Source: Lanius collurio
Taxonomy: Eukaryota > Chordata > Aves > Passeriformes > Laniidae
Assembly: GCA_020086605.1 (NCBI GenBank)
Contig: JACBWW010000041.1
Span: 1,435,256-1,499,255, forward strand
Direction: 5' to 3'
Length of the DNA stretch: 64,000 nucleotides
Every line of letters starts with the position of its first letter. The stretch's first letter is position 1. Made by a program: the position numbers and the translations under genes. Shown here piece after piece: positions 24,644-35,200 of this stretch. The notes beneath the pieces are model-generated. The model had not been told where the DNA came from and did no database searches. It saw only the letters and a program-made list of their open reading frames with translations.

Positions 24644-27600
24644 GTAAGTGCGCGCTTTTCCTCCCCGGTGCCCCCGCTCGCCATCGTCCCCGGGAGCCTC
24701 CCGGTGCCACCCGTCCCCCCCGACGGAGCCGCCGCCGGCATTGTGTGCCCGGCAACCCCGGAGGGCTTCGGCGGCAGCCCCCGACGCTCCGACCCCCCTT
24801 CCCTCGCACCGGGGACACCTGGCTGCCCCGGCCCCGCGGGGCTGATGGTGTGGGGGAGCTTGGGGAGAACCCCCCCAAGTTGTGGGAAGGAGCAGCCGGG
24901 AGCGGAGAGGCGCAATTCCCCCCGGGCAGGGCATCTCCCACTCGCTCATCCCACCTCGGGGTGCTGGGGATGCTCGGCGAGAGAGGGAGCATCCCGCTTC
25001 CCAAGCTTGAAGGTTTCCCATCCCGAGGGACCTTCTCTGCCCCATCCCCGATCTGCCCAGCTCGCTGCAGCCGATCAGTGAAAGGTCAGGGCTGTTATCT
25101 GCGGGTGCCCAACTTCCACGTTTTCATAAATGCAACTTCCAAGAGCTCGCAGAAAGCTTTGGTGGGGGCTGGGTGTTCTGCTAAGGGCATGTAGGCAGAC
25201 TTGATGGACGGGGTGTAGAAGATGAGAATTTCCCTCCCTGGATTTCGCACTCAGGGAAGGGACGGGCTCCCGTGTCCAGGTCCAGGCTCTCTCCCGGGCT
25301 GTGCTCCCGCCGTCCCGTCCCTGCTGCACATCCAGGGATGGTAGCTCAGCACTGACCCAGGCTCACTTCAGCCCTGTACGTGCTAATTAACTGCACTTAG
25401 GCTTGTCTGGGATCGCGATAAGGAGAAGAAAAAAGAAATAAATTATAAAATCTCCGTTTCCAGATAACGCTTAAAACATCGCTCTCAGTAAATTGAGTCA
25501 TTCGTGGTTTGTTTCCTGTGAGATACTAAAAATGCCATCGCTTGGAGCCCGGAGCGAGCGCATGGGAACTGCTGCTTTTGGGCATTAAGTCACTTCATTC
25601 CATGATGTTTTACATGGTACATTTTGTTTATGCTGTTTTTTAAGAAACACTAATCCCAGCTCCTAATGATGTCCAGCTTTCAGCTACAAAGTTTTTTTTT
25701 TAATCTTTATTTATTTACCTGCCGTGTGTTCTGGTGGCTTAAGTGCTGGCATTGAACTCCACAGACATCAAAAGCCTAATGCATAAACCAGGAATGCTGT
25801 TCTGCATAAACATCCGTCAGGCTGTTCCGGAGCTTAGGGCTCTCAGAGAAACCTGGCTTGGGATTCCCAAACCCCCCTCAGATTAAATATTTTGGGGTAC
25901 GCTCCAGAGTGTCAAATAATGGATAATAAAGGATAGTGATGTGTGCTTCCTTCTACTGGAAAGCTCTCAGAAGTTGTCAGCGTGGAGCCCACGTGTTAGG
26001 AAAAGGAGTATGCGGCCCAAAAGGATACATTTGGAAAAAGTAGGGCCTAATGATGAGTTCCCTGTGATTTTAATGAATACTCATAGGATGGAGAGCTGGC
26101 AGGACAGGAGTGTTACAACATAACTTGCAGGGCACAGCAGTTTAAACTTAGAAGGGAGAAACCAGAGCAGAATATAACCAGATAATATCTCAGGGCTCAG
26201 CTTGCCTAAATAAAAACTGCAGGATCACTTTCTCAGCCCAGGAGTTCTTGACCAGAGGTCGTTCCTCCCTGCTGAAGAAGGTAATTTTTGCCCAGAAAAC
26301 TGCTGATCCAGTAAATAAGCAGGAGTAATACAATTTTTTTTCCTGTTGCCTGCTGGAAACTGGGAGCAGAGCTTCTTCATCAGTGTAGGTCTCCTCTGCC
26401 CCCACCAGCCCAGGGGAGGACAGACCAATGACAGAAGCAAATTGCTTGGGGACTCTGTGCTGGAGCACTGGTCCAATAATATGAAAAACTTTGGGGTCCA
26501 CTCTACTAGCCACAGGTTTGAAATGAAGCAAGTGCTTAAGGGATGGATCCAGTAGATTTTTTGATTGACTTCTCTGGGGTTTGGATGAAGCCCAAAACAT
26601 TACAAAACTGGGTTCAGGTACCATTATTTTAATTGTTTGATTTTTTTTTTTTTTTTTTTTTTAAAGTTGTTAAAAAAGACACATTACCCAAAAGACACAG
26701 AAGTCCTTAAGAGCATAGCTTTGAAGAAAATTCTCACTTCTTTTACCAGAATTATCCTACATCTCCAAACTTTTTAGAAAAAAGGAACAACATAAGGTGC
26801 ATAAAGAGTCAGTGATAATATCACAATAAAGATTTGTGCCTCCTTCCACTCATGGATGTGTAAACCCCAGATAACTGAGGGATGTTGGCATTAGACCCAT
26901 CCCAGGGGATTCATGTCCTTGGCTAAGGGAAAAAAGAAGTCCTGCAGCAACATGAGGTAAAATTTTGGCTTTACTAAAACCAGCACCGAAATTTAAACCA
27001 GTTGAGCAACAGAATCAACTGTTGTGTTTATTCATTTCGTGCTGTTCTGACAAGTGACACCCTCAAACTCAGTCTCCAAATTTCGTTTTCCCAGAGGAAA
27101 GTGTGAAATCCCTTGGGTGCCTTTCTTAGTCCTAGTGCAAATGAGCAGAACCAAGGCCACAATCCCTGTCCTAACCTGCCCGACCCTGGGATTGGGTTTG
27201 CTTTTCCTTCTCCTTCCCGCACGGATGCTCCTGGAGTGGGTTTCCCTCGTGCAGCGGTGTCTCCTTCCCGCAGGGAGCCGGTGGATGAGGTGCTGCAGAT
27301 CCCCCCGTCGCTGCTGACATGCGGGGGGTGCCAGCAGAACATCGGGGACCGCTATTTCCTGAAGGCCATCGACCAGTACTGGCACGAGGACTGCCTCAGC
27401 TGCGACCTGTGCGGCTGCCGGCTCGGCGAGGTGGGCAGGCGCCTCTACTACAAACTGGGCAGGAAGCTCTGCAGGAGGGACTATCTCAGGTATGACTCCC
27501 ACTCCTCACAGCCCTGCCCCCCTCCTTCCCATCATTTACTGACTACAGCTGGGAATGAGGAATTCATTTGGAATGGCTCTCCAAGCCTGGCAGCAGTCAC

Positions 27601-30600
27601 GGTGTAACAGCGTCTGCAAGCTCAGGTTTGCAGTTTGCTCCTGTCTTGGAATGCCTCAAGTGTTTGGGTTGGAAAGGGACCTTACAGCTTCTCTCATTTC
27701 TGCCCCCCTGCCACAGGCAGGGACGCCTTCCACTGGGACAGGTTGCTCCAATTCCCCTCCAACCTGGCCTCCCAGGGATGGGGCATCTGCAGCTTCTCTG
27801 GGCAACCTGTGCCAGGGCCTCACCTCAGGGAAGAATTCCTTCCCAATATCCCAACTAAACACCCCCTCTGTCACTTTAAAGCCACTCCCCCTTGTCCTGT
27901 CCCTCCATTTCTTCTCCAAAGTCCCTCTCCAGCTCTCCTGGGACCCCTTTAGGTACTGGGATGGGCTCTAAGGTTGTCCCGGAGCCTTCTCCAGGGTGCA
28001 CAGCCCCAACTCCCTCAGCCCATCCTTGTATTTTGGGGATTCATATGCAGATGCTTTATATTATTACTGGGATTCTTCAGTAAGTGATGGATAAAACTAG
28101 AAATTATCTGTGCTGGTTAGATAAACAACTTAGAGTTGTTTATAGTGCAATCTTTAAAAAACTGGGGAGAAAAAAAGCATTTTTAATGGAAATGAAAGCA
28201 GTGCTACATGTTGTGGACAAAGCAGAATTATTTGATAATGTGAAGAATGGAGAAAGAACTCCCAGGACTCAGTTGGCATCTGTCCTGCACAGACCTAACC
28301 CCATAGCTCCAGGTGAACCATGCAGGGTCAGTGTGGCATTCTGGCAAGCAGAAACTGGGAAAAGGGGCTGAATTGCAGCAATCTCCCACTGAGCTGGCAA
28401 TGAACTGGTTCCCCTGAATGGTTTTAAGGAGTTCTGGGCTTCTCCCAGCATTGCCTTGGAGCTGAAAGGTGTTTAAACCCAGGTGAGAGGTGAAAGATCA
28501 TTTGGGTTTTTAGCATTCTTAAGCCTGGTGCTGAATAAGCAAGAATTTTCACATTTTGCAGAACCAGATCCTACAAATACACTTGCTATGGGTGTTTTCA
28601 TCAATAACTCTCTGCCTGCCTGTTTTGCCAAAATTTGTAAGTAAGGGACTAACTGGAGACTAAGATATTTCACAAAAAATGATAACAAAGGATCTTTACA
28701 TTCTTGATTAAAATGTATTGATCTTTGCTGTGCTGGTTATGTTCCAGTTCTTCTCATGGATCCCGAACGTGTCAGGAGGTTTGTGGAACAGAATAATGAT
28801 AGTTGGTATTTTTCCAGCCTTTTTAGTGAAGGCTAATTTACCTGCCAATAAAAACTAAACCAAAATCTCAGTGGACTTCCTAATTATGCTGTCCCTGAGC
28901 TTTGCTGATGGGAATTTTGCTGAGCAGAAATTAAGGACTGAGTTCTGCTAATGGGACCACTTGTAAATCCAGCAGCGAGCTGGTGTTAATTACACTTCCC
29001 AGATACTTTTCATCTTAAAATGGAAGCAACAGGAAGTATGGCAATACAGTTAATGCATTTTCTTGCAGTGAAATCCAACATTTTTATTTATTTAATAATG
29101 CAACGGATAATATCTTCCCTCATTAATGAAAAATTTGGCAACCTTTGTGTAACCTTAGCGTTACTCTCACTGGGCAGAAGTAAACACTGACACCTCCTGG
29201 TAGACAAAAGGAATTATGTTCTTTCTCCTTGAAGGTCTCTTTTAATTTACCAGACATCCTTTTTCCAGTTGAGAAGATGATATAAAGCAGGCACAGCACA
29301 TGCAGGGGACGTGTGGGAAGAGGAAAAACTCTTTCCAGAATTAGTATGGAAGTTCAGAAGTCAAACTCAATGGGTGTATACACTGAACACATCACATGTA
29401 GCATTTCTCCCTTTTAAGAAAAAAAAAATCAATATATCCATGCTTCTTTATTACTGATTTGACTTAATAAACTCTGCAGGGCATTCAATAGAGGCTCCTT
29501 TTCACGGACAATATCATGAGCACCTCAGCAGGGTTTCTCCATGTGGATTAAAGAGCAGTCCACACCATAAAACTGTTTGGGCTAGCATAGGTATCTAGGA
29601 GGTCTTAGGATGTGTCCTTCTGACGCCCATCAGGAGTGACTTCATGGATCAGGAGTGCCTTCATGGATACAGAAATGATTGAAAGCATTTCCAGTGTGGA
29701 GGCACAGACAGGAGAGCCTTAGACCACAACTTGTCTCAACTCCTTTCCATAAACTACAGAGCAACATCTTAAGAAAGGCAAAAATTATCAACAAAAGCTA
29801 ATTTCTGTCGATCACAGAAGTGGAAGTGTTAGTATGGCAGTGCTCTGGGGAGCCTCTGCTCCTCCAATTCAGGATAAGGTCATTGAAGTCAATTATATTG
29901 ATAGATTTGAGTAGATTTAGATTGGATATTATGGAAGAAATCTTTCCCTGTGAGGATGGTGAGGCCTTGGCACAGGTTGCCCAGAGAAGCTGTGGCTGCC
30001 CCACACCTGGAGATGTTCAAGGCCAGGCTGGATGGGGCTTGAACAACCTGGGATAGTGGAAGGTGTCCCTGCCCATAGCAGGGGCTGGAACTGGATGGAC
30101 TTTAAATTTCCTTCCAACCCAACCCAACCCAACCCACTCTGTGATTTTATCCAAGGTGAAGGCCTTGGATTTTCTGTTTCCATTTCGGTTGTTGCAAAGT
30201 TTCCCGTTCTGCTGGAAGCTTTCCACATGAACTCCCTCTAACTCAGCACTGGTCCTAATGGATCAAGGATGTTGTGTTCTCATTTTGACTCAGTTTCCCC
30301 CTCTGGCCAGCAAAGGAGCTGTGCTCCCCTCTCTGGCCAGCAAAGGAGCTGTGCTCCCCTCTCTGGCCAGCAAAGGAGCCGTGCTCCCCTCTCTGGCCAG
30401 CAAAGGAGCCGTGCTCCCCTCTCTGGCCAGCAAAGGAGCCGTGCTCCCCTCTCTGGCCAGCAAAGGAGCCGTGCTCACCTCTGTGCCCAGCAAAGGAGCC
30501 GTGCTCACCTCTCTGGCCAGCAAAGGAGCCGTGCTCACCTCTCTGGCCAGCAAAGGAGCCGTGCTCCCCTCTCTGGCCAGCAAAGGAGCCGTGCTCCCCT

Positions 30601-31019
30601 CTCTGGCCAGCAAAGGAGCCGCGCTCCCCTCTCTGGCCAGCAAAGGAGCCGCGCTCCCCTCTCTGGCCAGCAAAGGAGCTGTGCTCACCTCTCTGGCCAG
30701 CAAAGGAGCCGTGCTCACCTCTGTGCCCAGCAAAGGAGCCGTGCTCCCCTCTCTGGCCAGCAAAGGAGCCGTGCTCACCTCTGTGCCGTGCCGTTGCAGG
30801 CTCTTTGGGCAGGACGGGCTGTGCGCCTCCTGCGAGAAGCGGATCCGGGCCTACGAGATGACCATGCGGGTGAAGGACAAGGTGTATCACCTTGAGTGCT
30901 TCAAGTGTGCCGCCTGCCAGAAGCACTTCTGTGTGGGGGACAGGTACCTCCTCATCAACTCGGACATAGTGTGTGAGCAGGACATCTACGAGTGGACTAA
31001 GATCAACGGCATGATCTAG
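24603..31019 (+). CDS. LMO2: LMO2, LIM domain only 2 (three coding exons)
   Basis: The coding sequence joins 24603-24643, 27274-27489 and 30800-31019: 477 nt, 158 codons plus TAG. All junctions are GT-AG and phase-consistent. LMO2 is a nuclear adaptor without a DNA-binding domain; it bridges TAL1/E-protein heterodimers, LDB1 and GATA factors, and is needed for blood and endothelial development. Two tandem LIM domains are visible. LIM1 zinc ligands are C30, C33, H51, C54, C57, C60, C80 and D83. LIM2 ligands are C94, C97, H116, C119, C122, C125, C144 and D147. The protein starts [16 protein letters not shown] and ends WTKINGMI. From memory it is nearly identical to the mammalian 158-aa form; the one difference noticed is Glu for Asp at residue 98. 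The last exon junction (R86) lies between the two LIM domains. The start is the family's usual one, although the frame stays open upstream to an assembly gap. The last intron ends in a minisatellite that touches the acceptor. Confidence 0.97.
25417..25525. promoter_or_regulatory. Candidate LMO2 intron-1 haematopoietic enhancer
   Basis: Within 110 bp there are GATAA at 25417-25421 and 25463-25467, an exact TGAGTCA (AP-1/NF-E2) at 25494-25500, a RUNX-type CGTGGTT at 25503-25509, an ETS core in TTTCCTG near 25512-25518, and a further GATA near 25522-25525. This density of blood-factor motifs about 0.8 kb into the first coding intron resembles the intronic enhancer described for mammalian LMO2. 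Function is inferred from motifs only. Confidence 0.45.
27274..27489 (+). CDS. LMO2: LMO2 coding exon 2 (LIM1)
   Basis: The exon is 216 nt, between acceptor CTTCCCGCAG and donor GTATGA. It encodes the rest of codon 14 through the first two bases of codon 86, including the whole first LIM domain. It is GC-rich relative to the flanking intron and has no frame disruption. Confidence 0.97.
27648..28035 (-). mobile_element. CR1 LINE fragment in LMO2 intron 2
   Basis: A longer minus-oriented copy (about 390 bp) starting about 160 bp after LMO2 coding exon 2. It contains GGGTTGGAAAGGGACCTTAC, CTTCTCTGGGCAACCTGTGC and CACTCCCCCTTGTCCTGTCC. Confidence 0.92.
29913..30145 (+). mobile_element. CR1 LINE 3'-end fragment in LMO2 intron 2
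   Basis: Plus-oriented copy with GGTGAGGCCTTGGCACAGGT, TCAAGGCCAGGCTGGATGGG and TTCCTTCCAACCCAACCC. It ends 155 bp before the 30-bp minisatellite. Confidence 0.92.
30301..30780 (+). repeat. 30-bp minisatellite, 16 copies, in LMO2 intron 2
   Basis: Sixteen uninterrupted 30-bp units begin CTCTGGCCAGCAAAGGAGCC and end in GTGCTCCCCT or GTGCTCACCT. Units 7 and 15 carry CTGTGCCCAG instead of CTCTGGCCAG; units 11 and 12 carry a GCGCTC variant. A partial 17th unit (CTGTGCC) continues to the LMO2 acceptor 19 nt on. The period is a multiple of three and has no stop in the exon-3 frame. Each unit holds a pyrimidine-rich run followed by CAG, so each looks like a weak 3' splice site. Confidence 0.97.
30800..31019 (+). 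CDS. LMO2: LMO2 coding exon 3 (LIM2 and stop)
   Basis: The exon begins at G30800 after the acceptor GCCGTTGCAG and ends at TAG 31017-31019. It encodes LIM2 and the C-terminal WTKINGMI. The 19 nt before it are the only non-repeat intron sequence between the exon and a 30-bp tandem array. The same reading frame is open leftward through the entire array. Confidence 0.97.
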
Positions 31020-31735
31020 CAGGGACGTGCCCGGCGCTCTGTGACAGACCCCTCCCGGCCCAGCCGCTCCGAGGACATCATCCCTTGAGCTGGGCTTTGA
31101 AACGGGGGGGAAACACCACGCGGTCGGCCCTTGGCAGGCAGTGCTCTGTAGGATGTAAACTACACCCAGGTGAAGGAGGGAGAGCAAAGCAATAGTAGCT
31201 ACACTGACTTGTGTTCACAGTAGGGACAGTAACTGACATCAGTCGGGGACAGGCACAGCACCACAACCCATCCTCCCAACGGGAACAGAGTAGGGACTTC
31301 TGTAAAGAGATGTTATGACATTGTCACCTGCAGATTAGGATTGTGCAATTTGGTTTTCTTTTTGTCTTGTTTTAATTACTGAGCTTCGATGACAAGCTCC
31401 CACAGTAGGTGTGACGAGGAATACTGGGAGGAAGGAGCCATCCCTCACGTGGTCATTCCATATGGCCTCACACTTTGGGTGGGAGAGGAAGCAGCAGGAG
31501 GGGAGGGGTTATTTTTGCATGGATTTTTTCTTTTTTCCTTTGAGAATGAACAGTGCATCCTCTAGTCCCAAACTCTTCTTTTAAAAAACCCTGCTGAATA
31601 GTTGTTTTCGGGCACTGCTGTCTCAAGATGAGATGTTCCCCAGATCATTTATATACAAATATAAATCTAAAGAGTTGTTCAACTATTTTATTAACTTAGA
31701 TTATATCAATAAAATATTTGTTGTGTGTAGTAAGA
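31020..31735 (+). other. LMO2: LMO2 3' UTR
   Basis: Non-coding sequence runs from the LMO2 stop to a pair of polyadenylation signals. It becomes AT-rich towards its end, which is typical of a 3' UTR. The end point is inferred from the signals, not seen. Confidence 0.75.
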
Positions 31736-31753
31736 CTCTGCAGCTTTAATAAA
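31708..31753 (+). terminator. LMO2 polyadenylation signals
   Basis: AATAAA occurs at 31708-31713 and again at 31748-31753. A GT-rich stretch (TTGTTGTGTGTAG) lies between them and fits a downstream element for the first signal. The first is the likelier functional site. Confidence 0.7.
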
Positions 31754-32177
31754 AATAATGAAAGATTTGAGTGTTGTTCTTTCTCTTTTTTTATTTTTTG
31801 AGTTGTTGTGCTGGGGTTTTTTTGTATTATTAATTTTACTTTTTTTGTCTACACCTGGATCTACTTCAGGTTGCATCTCAAAGCACAAATATGAGAACAC
31901 TGAGGGCTCAATAAATCCTGTGCTCTTCATGCTAAGAAATAAGATTGTGCTGTAGGACAAATTAGCGTTGTGTGACACTAAGGCTCTTTGGTGTTTATAA
32001 GAATGTTTTGAGGCTGGTTCTGGGTGTTTTGCAACAGATTGAGCCTGTCTGATCTTGGAAATTGTGTAAGACTTGGGTCTTTTAGAAAGGTAGCTCATCC
32101 TGATTTTGCTCTGGATTATGGAATCCAGGATAATATCACGAGAGCAAATAAATGTATTTAGATAGAATTCATTTCAG

Positions 32178-32222
32178 TCATCTTTAAGGTGCCTTCCAAC
32201 CCAAACCATTCTATGATATCAT
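32178..32222 (+). mobile_element. CR1 LINE 3' terminus (45 bp)
   Basis: Only the last segment remains: CTTTAAGGTGCCTTCCAACC then CAAACCATTCTATGATATCA. Confidence 0.75.
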
Positions 32223-35200
32223 ATTCTCTCCAATTTATTTTTCCTGAGGTGAATAGTCTGAGTTTCTTCTTTCCTGAAAGCTGTTTCATGCCTCTGATAA
32301 ACTCTTATTTCTCATCTCTGGTTCTACATTATTCTCTCTGAGACTGGGACTAGAACCACAAGTTATGTTGAAAGGCACTAAAAATTAAAGCTTTTCCCAC
32401 AGCTGAGCAAGTCTGGCACCCCCACAGAAGGTGCTTGGCAGGTCCATTCACTCTGTCACTACTGACACATCAGGAACAGCACCAAAACCTGTGGGTATCT
32501 ACTTGACTATTCTCAATAAACTTGTCACCCAGGGGATGTCCCATCCACTGACCAGTGACAACGTTTTGCATTTTACAGTGGATATTCTGAGAGCTCTTTT
32601 CTTGCTTTTGTTGTCCCAAGTAGAGTTGGGAACAAACCCTTTAAATCTCGTTATCAGTGAAACTGGAAACTACACCTAACAAGACCATGCTTGGAAAGCA
32701 CAGTTTGAGAGTGATGATATTTAACTCTTTTCCAGTGATATGCTGACCTCTGGAGGCCACAGGCACCTGGTAGAATTATAATTATTAGCCTAAACTGCCA
32801 GCAGAGGCACAAGGAAAACACAGCTATCAGCTCTCTGCATTCACAGTGGCTCCTTGCAAATATTCAGTCCAGCTAGAAACAAAGCCTAAACTAATTAATG
32901 AGTTCATTTGCACAGCTTGGTGGGTGTGCCCAGGATGCTGAGCTAGGCTGGAGGTGCCCAATGGTCCTCCAGGTTGTGTCACATGTACACACAGTGTGAG
33001 CAGTAACAGGGCTGATTTTCATGATTCCACCTCACAGAAAACTTTGACTGTAAATTTAAGGCAAGGGGCATCATTCACATCTGGGCTGAGATCAGGGAAG
33101 AGTGTCAGTAGCTCAGGGAGACCTGGTAGTTTTGCACTAAGTAGACCAAGACTTGTGTTTTGTTCTCACCTCAGAAAGTGACTTTTGGCAAGGTAGTTCA
33201 ATATTTTCCTTTTCATTTATGCACCTGTAGAATGGAGATGTTCTCACTTATTCCATAAAACTTCCTAAAGCAAACACACTCATTATTTTGTGTGAGGTCT
33301 AGTTTACACAGAGAAATATACTTTTAGACCTACTTGTAAAAGCAGGGTCCAAAGTGGGGATCATTTTTTTAGAAGACCACCAGTTTTATTCAGTCTATGT
33401 AACTTCAGGAAGAGCTTAAGCTGAACTGGAAAGTGCCAGAAGAGCCTCCACTTGAGCAGCAGTATTGCTCTACCCAAACAATTATACCAGTCTGTTCCTG
33501 GATTTTTCCCTGAAAGATTCCCAACAACTGCTCTTCGAGTCCAAGAGGAGAGAGAGAGAGAGCAGATTTCTCTTGGAATTAATGTAAGCAACACTTTACC
33601 TCATCTCAGTTGTGTTCCTCACAGTAAGGACTCTCTCCTGGAACAACCAGAAAATAAAATGTTCCAAAAACAACCACAAAAATGAAAGCAAAACTGATTG
33701 AAAGTCCTAAGCAAAAAGCACAAAAATCTGAATATGACTTAATCACTGATACTCAAATGCATCGTCTTTTCCATGTGTTCACTATCAGCAGTATTTTAAA
33801 AGGCGTATCATCCGTCAAGATTCCCCTTCTTTGTCCCCATTATTCAGTGTCATGGCAGGAGGACGAGAGCATTACCATTGATATAACTTTTTTAATTCCC
33901 TGCCCTTGAATAAGGGCAATAAGAGCCCTGCATAATGGAGTTTTCAGCGGAGAGAGTAAATGGGAATCGGTTGTTAATTCAATACAGGACCCAGAAGCCA
34001 TCTCTCCCTTTTCTCAAGGTAATACTCTGCCTCCAATTGTCATTATAGCTGAGAAAGAAATTATTTGAATTCTGGACACATCAGCACAAAACCCAAGACT
34101 CCCTGCCAATTTCGTTGCCTGCTTGGAAGAGAACATCAGAGAGCATCACTCATTTATACGACTGCCAGCCTGAGACTGTAAATTCAGAAAACAAGGAGGC
34201 CTCAGGTGCTGCACTTTAACAGGTCTTTCTGCTTCTGAATCACCCCCCCTTTGGCTCCCCCATCACACACAAGGTAACATTTTATCTTTGAAAGGCAAAG
34301 CTTTCAAGCATCTGCCAGAGCACACTCTCTGTACGGCCTGAATGTGAATTGAAAATGAGACTATTAAGTTTATTAATTGGTATCAGCGACTTAAGGCTTT
34401 GAAGGAGATTCATGGCACTCGGGAAAATAATCTATAAAGATTTTTGTTGCTTTAAAAAGACAGTGCAGCATCAGCTTATTTCACTTGCAGCAGGTTCATC
34501 TCTTTTATGGAGCACATACTGCACTGCAGGCAAAGGGAATTTTAATGGACACTGGAAAAAATTATCTATTCCTCTGTCCCACAACAACTAAAAAAAACAT
34601 AAAAAGACACAGAACAGAGAGACTGAGATACGATATCACAAAACATTTAAGGCACTATAATTAAATTAAGATTCAGAAGTCTGTCAGTGAGATGAAGATT
34701 AAACTGGCAGAAAGTTGAACTGTGTTTGATGCAACTTGTTCCCTCCTGCTGAGAGTTGCTTTGTACCAGGCTAATGAGAAGGCACATCTCAGAAAGGTTC
34801 CTAACACACCAGCAGATCTCTGATGGTAATTAATCAACGTGGTTTGCAGGAGCAGACACCACGTGCCATTTTCAAGTGCCTTGCAAGCATTAATTAATGT
34901 GTTATTGTATTTCTCGCTCCCATTTTAAGCCACAAGCCCTGCCCCATAGCAAGCCATGCATGACAAATTCTGATTTTTTTTTAAGATTTTCAGGGAAGAT
35001 ATTTTTCTTTTTTTTAATGAAAAAATTGAGTGCACCTTTTGCTAAGTGCTCTGTGATCACCTCTGCTCTGTATCTGGAATATTCTGGTTACATTTACAGC
35101 TTGGCATAAGGCAGCAAAACCTGTAACCAAGGGGGAATAGGCTGCAAGAAGGTTGATTGCTGTGGAGGTGCTGGAACTGGAGGAGAGGCAACAAGGAATG

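Noticed and set aside
23813..25081. Long open frames across the LMO2 CpG island and assembly gap
   Set aside because: Hundreds of their residues are unknown bases, and the rest is GC-rich promoter sequence. Their length is an artefact of treating N as open.
19865..26662. Long T-runs near 19865 and 26641 as retrogene poly(A) tails
   Set aside because: No intronless gene copy or target-site duplication was seen on the adjoining side of either run.
30255..31187. A long minus-strand open frame rich in [10 protein letters not shown] repeats opposite the LMO2 minisatellite
   Set aside because: It is the antisense reading of a 30-bp tandem repeat plus LMO2 exon 3. A period divisible by three keeps all frames uniformly open or closed, so length is not evidence of coding.
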